64,000 nt of DNA, taken from positions 14,084,127 through 14,148,126 of the forward strand of contig CM026422.1 in NCBI GenBank assembly GCA_014871385.1, in the 5' to 3' direction. The notes beneath the pieces are model-generated. The model did no database searches, had not been told where the DNA came from, and saw nothing but the letters and a program-made list of their open reading frames with translations. Below are positions 58,026 through 64,000 of the stretch, piece after piece. The position numbers and the translations under genes were made by a program. Position 1 is the first letter of the stretch; every line of letters starts with the position of its first letter. Source of the stretch: Ceratodon purpureus (taxonomy: Eukaryota; Streptophyta; Bryopsida; Pseudoditrichales; Ditrichaceae).

Positions 58026-61000
58026 CCAGCCCACCTTCTTGCCTAGAAATAACCAGACGTGGGTTAAAGTTTTGTGCAAATGGAGTTTATTTAGGATGGG
58101 TCCACTCTTTTCACCAACTTCCCGAGGAGAAGTCTCGTGACTTAAGGAATTCCTAGCAGTAATTGAAACAGTTGCAGCCAATGTGCATCGTGAAAGATTT
58201 ATTACCGACTTGACCCACTGGATCAGTGGACCAATGTCAACTTTCGAAAGACTGCCGTTCTTATGTGGACCGGTAGACCATGTTCTTGTAACCACTCTTT
58301 CGTTTGAGCTTCGTCAATGGTTACTGTACCGGTACTTGTTTGTCACTGCCTCATACCAGAACTTCAAGTGATATAACTTGGTCTTTGCCATGAGTGGATT
58401 GCTTATCGCTCTCGGAGGGCCGAGTAATTATGTTTTTCAGTCAATGAGATGATTAAGTTACAGTTTCATGTGGAATTATGTGCAACAGCAAGTATGTGGA
58501 CATGCTAACGCAAGAGTATCTTGACTGGGACAGGCTCTTAACCGAGCCAGTTTTGAGAGGTGTCGATATTTGCCATGTGCTGCACAATGCACATGTGTGC
58601 GTCGAGACCAAATATTTGGTGCTTGGTTATTGTGTTTGATTCCTAAATCTGTCGGATTAAAAATAATTATGCACCTATTTATTTTTAGGTTCCATTGCAC
58701 AAAAGATGTTCATTTTAAAGTGCTTTGAATTTGGAAATTTTCAAAAGAAAAAATTAACATGCATTGAATAAGTTTTCAGCATCAACGGGGAAAGAATTGG
58801 TTGAATATCATCTCCTTGTGTTATTTATGACCCTCAGTAAATTTGACTTTGAGGTGTAACTTGAATACCAGTTGGCGATGGGAGTCAAAAGCTCCAGGAA
58901 TTGCAATGAACCCTAACATGGTTAAATGATAAAGTGTGATACATTGGTAAGTTCTTACATCTTATGATAAAATGCTGCTCTAAAATGTATTCTTGGAATT
59001 TCATGACATGCAAGGGATATTTATTCAAGTAAAAAACAATTCAAACCTCTAATATTGTGATGCATTTAAAAAAATTAGATGTGTTATAAAATTTGCCTTT
59101 CACAACTTTGATGAAGTTTATATCACAAATGAAGATGCAAGGCTTAACTTTGAAGGATTGAAAGTTTTAAAACTTCATTTTAGATCCCAGTCAAATAAAT
59201 TTTAAGTCACAAAATGTAATTTTGAAAAGGGGAAAAAAAATAACATGAAAAAGTCATACAAAATAATGTGGCAACCCAGTTAAGGCTTCTTGGAGCATAA
59301 GTTGCTTAAAACAGTTCCAACAGGTTGAGCTGAGATACACAACTATAAAATTCACCCAAAAGCTGAAAATTCAGCAAAATCATTTTACGGAATTGTCTCT
59401 ATTTCTATTCCCATACATATCCTCGCAGTGTACGAAATAGGTGTGCTCCAAACTTTTCAAACATGTCAGTGGGGTACCTCACTTAAGTTCTCCAAGATTC
59501 AAGGAGAACCTATTTGTTTTGGACAGGGGACAAGAAGCTAAATGACATGCTTATTGCGCCTCTGACAGACTTGAATAGATGAGTACAAGTCATTTGTTTG
59601 TAAGAACACAGAACTCAATAGGATGGTTGAAATGATAAATCCATTGTGCAGTATTCATTGTGGTGATCACTCCATTTGGCTGTGCAAATGGAGAAAAGTC
59701 CTGTCAAGAAGCACTTCTGAATCATTGCATCATAGACTTAGCACCCGGATGCTGACACCAGATCGCATTGTGTTCTGCATTTTCTTCTTTGGGACTTATG
59801 TTGCACTAATTCTGTAACATCTTGCACCACCTCTCTTGCTTGTTCTTTCCATAATATGGCTGTTGTGCTAAGATGCTATTTTGCCTGGTCTGAAAAGCCA
59901 TAAGAACTGAACTTTGTGTCCCATTTCAGTTACAGTGCTTTGGGAATGTCAGCTGATAAGCTCAATAATGTATAATGAAATTTAGCCAACTTGCAAATCT
60001 AGTGACAAATTAAGATTAAGAGTTGCTCAGTCCAAAAACAAATCTAAGAGCTACAGTTTTCACTGTCCATTACCATACCAGTAGTCAACATAAGTCATGT
60101 GAACCAGGCTTTCTTTCACATCAAAGACATGAATACTTAACTTTGGTAGAAACATAGGTCCAATGCATAAGTTAGTGAATTTTGTGCCAAGTGTAGGCTG
60201 CAAACATGGTTACAATGAACCCTGTATGCCATATCCTCTGCATCATAAGACTGACTTGCATGTGAACTGAAAGAAACAAATTCATGATATCTAAATGTTT
60301 AAAGGTGTTACGAGCATTCAGACAATGATACCAAAACTTGGGTGGAAACACAAACTAAGTCAAATAACCACAATATACTAAAAAGAGTCTATAAGAGTAT
60401 ACACCCTGAGAAAATTAATACTGGGAATCTACTCTCACCCCTAAAGAATGACATGGTAAATCTCATCTTGTTTCTACATCATACTTAAAAAGTATTGCTT
60501 AAAAATATTTCTTAGATATATTTGTAAAAGCATAGCGCATTGGAGACCATACCCAGTCCACCATGGAGGAGACCGGGAGAGCAAGATCAGAGGAGCCGGC
60601 CCGCAGGCAGGGGCCAAACACACGGACAGTGTCACAGCGGGGGTATTTTACTGTATTCCTCTTTTTGCAGCAAAAGGATTCCCTTTACTTTGTCAGTTCT
60701 TCTCACTCGCAGGACCTGATCATGACTGATGAGCTCCCGAAATCACTCGCTAATTCGCAGAAATCACTCGACATGTCCCGTTAATCACTGACGCATGCAT
60801 TCTTCGCCTCCGGGCCATTGCGAACGCCATTCATCGTCCACGTCCACCAACTCAATTCGATCTCTCTAATTCAGCTAAGTTATTGCGGTCTAGACGATTG
60901 AACCCCTCTCCCTCTCTCTCTGATTGCCGCCCACAACTGCTCCATGATTCCAAGTTTGCTGTTTAAAGCAACGATCCTCCAGTCGATGAGAAAGTGTTCC

Positions 61001-62699
61001 AGTTTTTCCTTTCTGGGATATCGATTGGTGCGGCACCTATCTCGCTCATCGTGCGTTCACTGGTTTTCGGTTTCTTCATGAGGTTTCATCCCTGATTCGA
61101 GATGATTTTTTAGTTGATGAGGTCGGTTGAAAATGAACTTGGAACATTAAGGAGTTGGCAGGTTGCAGTGAATGCGGGCTTTTGAGTGGCCGCACTTTGT
61201 ACCGCCGCCGGAGGTGGACCGGAGAATTAAATTAAATGCTTGCAGTGTAGGTACAAGATTTGCATTAATAACGGAAATCAGCTTTCGCTAAATCGGCCTG
61301 GATTTGTGGAGATTAAAGTTGTGTAGACGCACACTCAAGTTTGCTCGGTTTGCTTTGTTCTTCCGCAATCCTTATAATGAGAAATCCTGAGTGAAAATTG
61401 CTCACAAGTACAGCATGAATATGATGTCGTTGGTATTCTTGTCCTGGAAAGCTGTAGGCGGCGTAGCCGAAACGATTCAAGGCAATGTACTTGGATGGTT
61501 TGCGATCGTTCAATGTTGCGAAGCAAACTGAAACGGTCTCTCATGTCGAAACTGCTGTGTGCAGATATGGCTAATGCGGTAGGTCAATGTATTAAAGAGT
61601 TAGTTCCATCGTCGTGGTACCGGTTTTGATTCACAAATCTTCTCCGTTCTGATCGAGTTAACGAGTTCTCTTTTTGGTACAAACTCAGCTCGTGTGAAGT
61701 CGAGACGAGTGGAATCAGCAAATCCAAGTCCATCACCAACCTCTTCGGAGGTTTAGCCTTCCAGTCGCTGCTCGTGCGTTCAATCAGCATAAACCAGGAA
61801 TAAGTCGATAGAACCGCAGATAAAGAACGACTTTCAACTCCAGACTGTCCTTCGAGAGAAGATCGTATTAAATCATGTGCACAATTGTTGCAATCTTGGC
61901 GTAAATGATGTAACTTGGAATAGTACTAGCTTGTAATAATGGTTGCTTGGTCAATGTGAAAATGAACGAGCTAGCTTATCCTCCTTTCCTTCTTTTCGAT
62001 GAATTTCTTGCTTTATTCAAGTGACGTCCAAGGACAATTCTTTTCGTTTAAATCCGGAATCATCTAATTCTCTGCGGGGCTCGGAGCGCTCAGGAAAGCA
62101 TCAGTTTGACGATATGTTACATTTCCCTTCAATGAAAGTTCATAGAAGTTGACTTTACGACGTGCTTGGCGTCCTCTAAGAGTTAACACTCAAAGACCTC
62201 TCATGGCGGTTTATACATAAAACGCAACAAATGTTGCATAGTTTCCAGGTGATATTCTAGAGCTGGGTATGTCTTGGTATCCTGAGCACATAGACTCTGC
62301 TCCACTGAGTTGCAAAATGCACGCTCCAAGCAGTTTGAGTTCGTTTTAATTATTTTGTCGATGAAATTCTACTCTAAAACTGCGTTTTCATTAGAAATTT
62401 ATATGAACCAGACATAGTATTTTTAGAGAACATGAAATTCTGAACGTGTACATATTTCAATATTTATTGCTCGTCGGCCGCTTCAAATTTTTTTCTTACA
62501 TAAGAGAGTGTCAATGCGTTCGTCAGCTACGTCCCATACCATCAATTAAACAAGAAATGATCACTAAATTGTCCTTACGTAAATGTCCACATTGACAGTG
62601 AAATAGAAACAACTATGAAGTAGGAGACAGTTCCAATGTAAACATTCCATAGGTGACAAATTTGCTGTTGATGGAAAATGCTCCATTCTTAAGTGGAGC
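58026..62699. other. Intergenic region between the two expansin genes
   Basis: No gene is supported by motif. At 60880-61100 the sequence becomes GC-richer with a CTCTCT tract and a 46-codon frame (60944-61081), a pattern seen at plant transcript starts. A transcribed, possibly non-coding unit may begin here. The 60563-60784 frame (73 codons) has no motif. Confidence 0.35.
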
Positions 62700-63268
62700 A
62701 CAGCAGGGTGGCACATTTTTATTGAACATTTCGTGCCACAGATTGAGATGAGATGGGTTCAGTCTAAAATAATGGAATCAATAGTCCCAATTACTATCTC
62801 CACCTTGGATGCCCTTAAAGCATCTCTGAGGAAGAGAGCAAGTAATACCTGAGCGGCCTCCAAACTACTTACCAGCCACTTCTTGAGGTACTCCTTGAAC
62901 TGAATCTAGTACAACTAAATGCAGCCTAATCGGTGCCAGAAAACGAGAGAAATAAGTGCGCGGGGGAGTTAATAGTTACTACAAGCGCGCTATCTACGGA
63001 CCTAAATTCTATTCCTGCCAATACGTTTACAATCGATCACACAGCCGGGTCTCCGCTCTGCACCTGCTTACCGCTAGAAGGAACCTCTCAGGGACGCAAA
63101 CTCCACACCCACAGGTGCTCTACTCCCGGAAGCTCACCAAGCATGTCCAGACCTTGATCACAGGCTCCTGTGACCTCCACTAATTTACAGCTTCAATTCT
63201 AATACCAAGGACGGTGGTTCAGATCTATAATGATCCGTGAGGTGAACATTCTAACCAACATGGACGAA
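62700..63268 (-). other. Probable 3' UTR/flank of the second expansin gene
   Basis: This is the duplicated counterpart of 55955-56577, diverged by substitutions and indels well beyond the coding divergence. Confidence 0.6.
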
Positions 63269-64000
63269 CTAGTACGCCATTTGGACTCTGGATGTGTAAG
63301 TCGTCCCTGGTCGGAAGTACCCTGGGATCACCCCTTTCGCCACCACGGAGTGCCCATTCAGCCGAGACACTATCTTGATGTCCATCGGACCCTTGAACGG
63401 CTTCCCATCGTAGTTCTGCAGCATCCAGTTCGCGCCCCACGCTTGCTTCATCGGCATGAACCGGTACGAGTTCGCCATCTTGATGTACACGGCCCCGATG
63501 TCGCCTGGCCCTCCCACGTACTTGATCAGTACGCTCAGCCAGTATGGGCTCGATCCAGGGTCCACCCGGAAGGCAATGTTCTGGCCTTTGTACTTGCACG
63601 GCACTCTCTTGTAGAGTACGTTGTACAAGCCTCTGTTGCGAAGCTGACCGTCCTTCCCCGGCAGAGCCATGGCATTGAGAGCAGCTCCACTGAAATCGAA
63701 GGCCTTCTGTCCAGAGCTGCAATATGTGCCTCCGGGGCAAAAATCAGTTACCACCACCTGCGTGCCCCACGAATTGCACAGTCGGGGCCCGTATTTGCTA
63801 TCAAGGCATTTAATCTGGTAGCACTGTCCGCATCCGAGACCATTCGCGTAAATGGCTGGACTGCCAGCCACAATCTTAGGACCATAAGGTGTGCCAGCCA
63901 GCTTGGTGTAGCCACAGTTTCCTCCTGTACGAAAGAACAGAAATGAACAACAACGTCAGCAAAAACAGTGTCTAAAATATCAGAACACGAACATACCGAC
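63269..64000 (-). CDS. EXPB: Expansin (EXPB-like), second tandem copy, 5' end outside the window
   Basis: On the minus strand exon 2 is 63924-63269, exactly the 656-bp length of the first copy. The acceptor (GTACAG) is at the same place. At the window edge a donor at 63996-63995 matches the first copy, so exon 1 ends at 63997 and lies almost wholly outside. The protein part is about 93% identical by eye to the first copy. Differences include QIKCLDSKYG for QVKCTDSKNG, CNSWGTQ for CNPSGTQ and IGAVYIKMANSYRF for IGAVSIKMANSYKF. The HFD histidine is replaced here too (KAFDFSG). No frameshift or stop is seen in exon 2, so the copy appears functional. The 72-bp intron is much shorter than in the first copy. 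Confidence 0.92.

Noticed and set aside
60944-61081. 46-codon frame considered as a sucrose-control-type upstream peptide of bZIP genes
   Set aside because: Only a vague resemblance near its C-terminus, and no bZIP coding sequence follows.
1-64000. tRNA or rRNA genes
   Set aside because: Nothing with tRNA or rRNA signature was seen apart from the B-box-like motif in the SINE copies.

Overview
This is nuclear DNA of a land plant. It holds an ABI3/VP1-type B3 transcription factor, a plant-type GET3 ATPase and two secreted expansins, all with spliceosomal introns of about 0.1-0.6 kb. They sit in very AT-rich sequence full of decayed plant transposons. The short introns and the divergence of the ABI3 and expansin proteins from seed-plant forms suggest a non-seed plant (moss or lycophyte), but the sequence alone does not settle the species.

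Layout. From 1 to about 42.2 kb is mostly repeat-rich and gene-poor. It contains several inverted-repeat elements: a Stowaway-like MITE with TA duplication (1686-1926), a TIR element (4903-5846), a Mutator-type MITE with a 9-bp duplication (10239-10570) and a Tourist-like MITE with TTA duplication (32709-33418). It also contains retroposed insertions with clear target duplications (8236-8632, 10602-10656, 10755-10973) and three families of diverged dispersed repeats. Remnants of a pogo-type DDE transposase (about 13.4-13.8 kb, minus), a LINE reverse transcriptase (about 15.7-16.7 kb, minus) and two unrecognised broken coding islands (19.3-20.2 kb minus; 37.1-39.7 kb) are present. The one nearly intact mobile-element gene is a three-exon hAT transposase-like gene at 23.7-26.6 kb (plus).

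From about 42.2 kb the window becomes genic. A GA-rich leader of about 2 kb runs into a five-exon ABI3-like gene (44505-47517, plus; B1, B2 and B3 domains). A SINE copy follows, then a GET3-like gene (50029-51510, plus; two exons) whose upstream region has four GGCCCA motifs and a telo-box. Next comes a 1.1-kb stretch with a SINE-size insertion, three short hairpins and a broken gene resembling Methyltransf_FA-domain proteins (53474-54150, minus). The window ends with two tandem expansin genes on the minus strand (56578-57577 complete; 63269-64000 cut by the window edge), which share exon structure and duplicated 3' flanks.

The host genes have no operon-like relation. ABI3 is an abscisic-acid/desiccation regulator, GET3 inserts tail-anchored proteins, and the expansins loosen cell walls. 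The main interest lies in transposon insertions dated by paralogous empty sites, a hAT gene with its catalytic motifs retained, several near-perfect miRNA-sized hairpins, and expansins that lack the usual histidine of the HFD motif.
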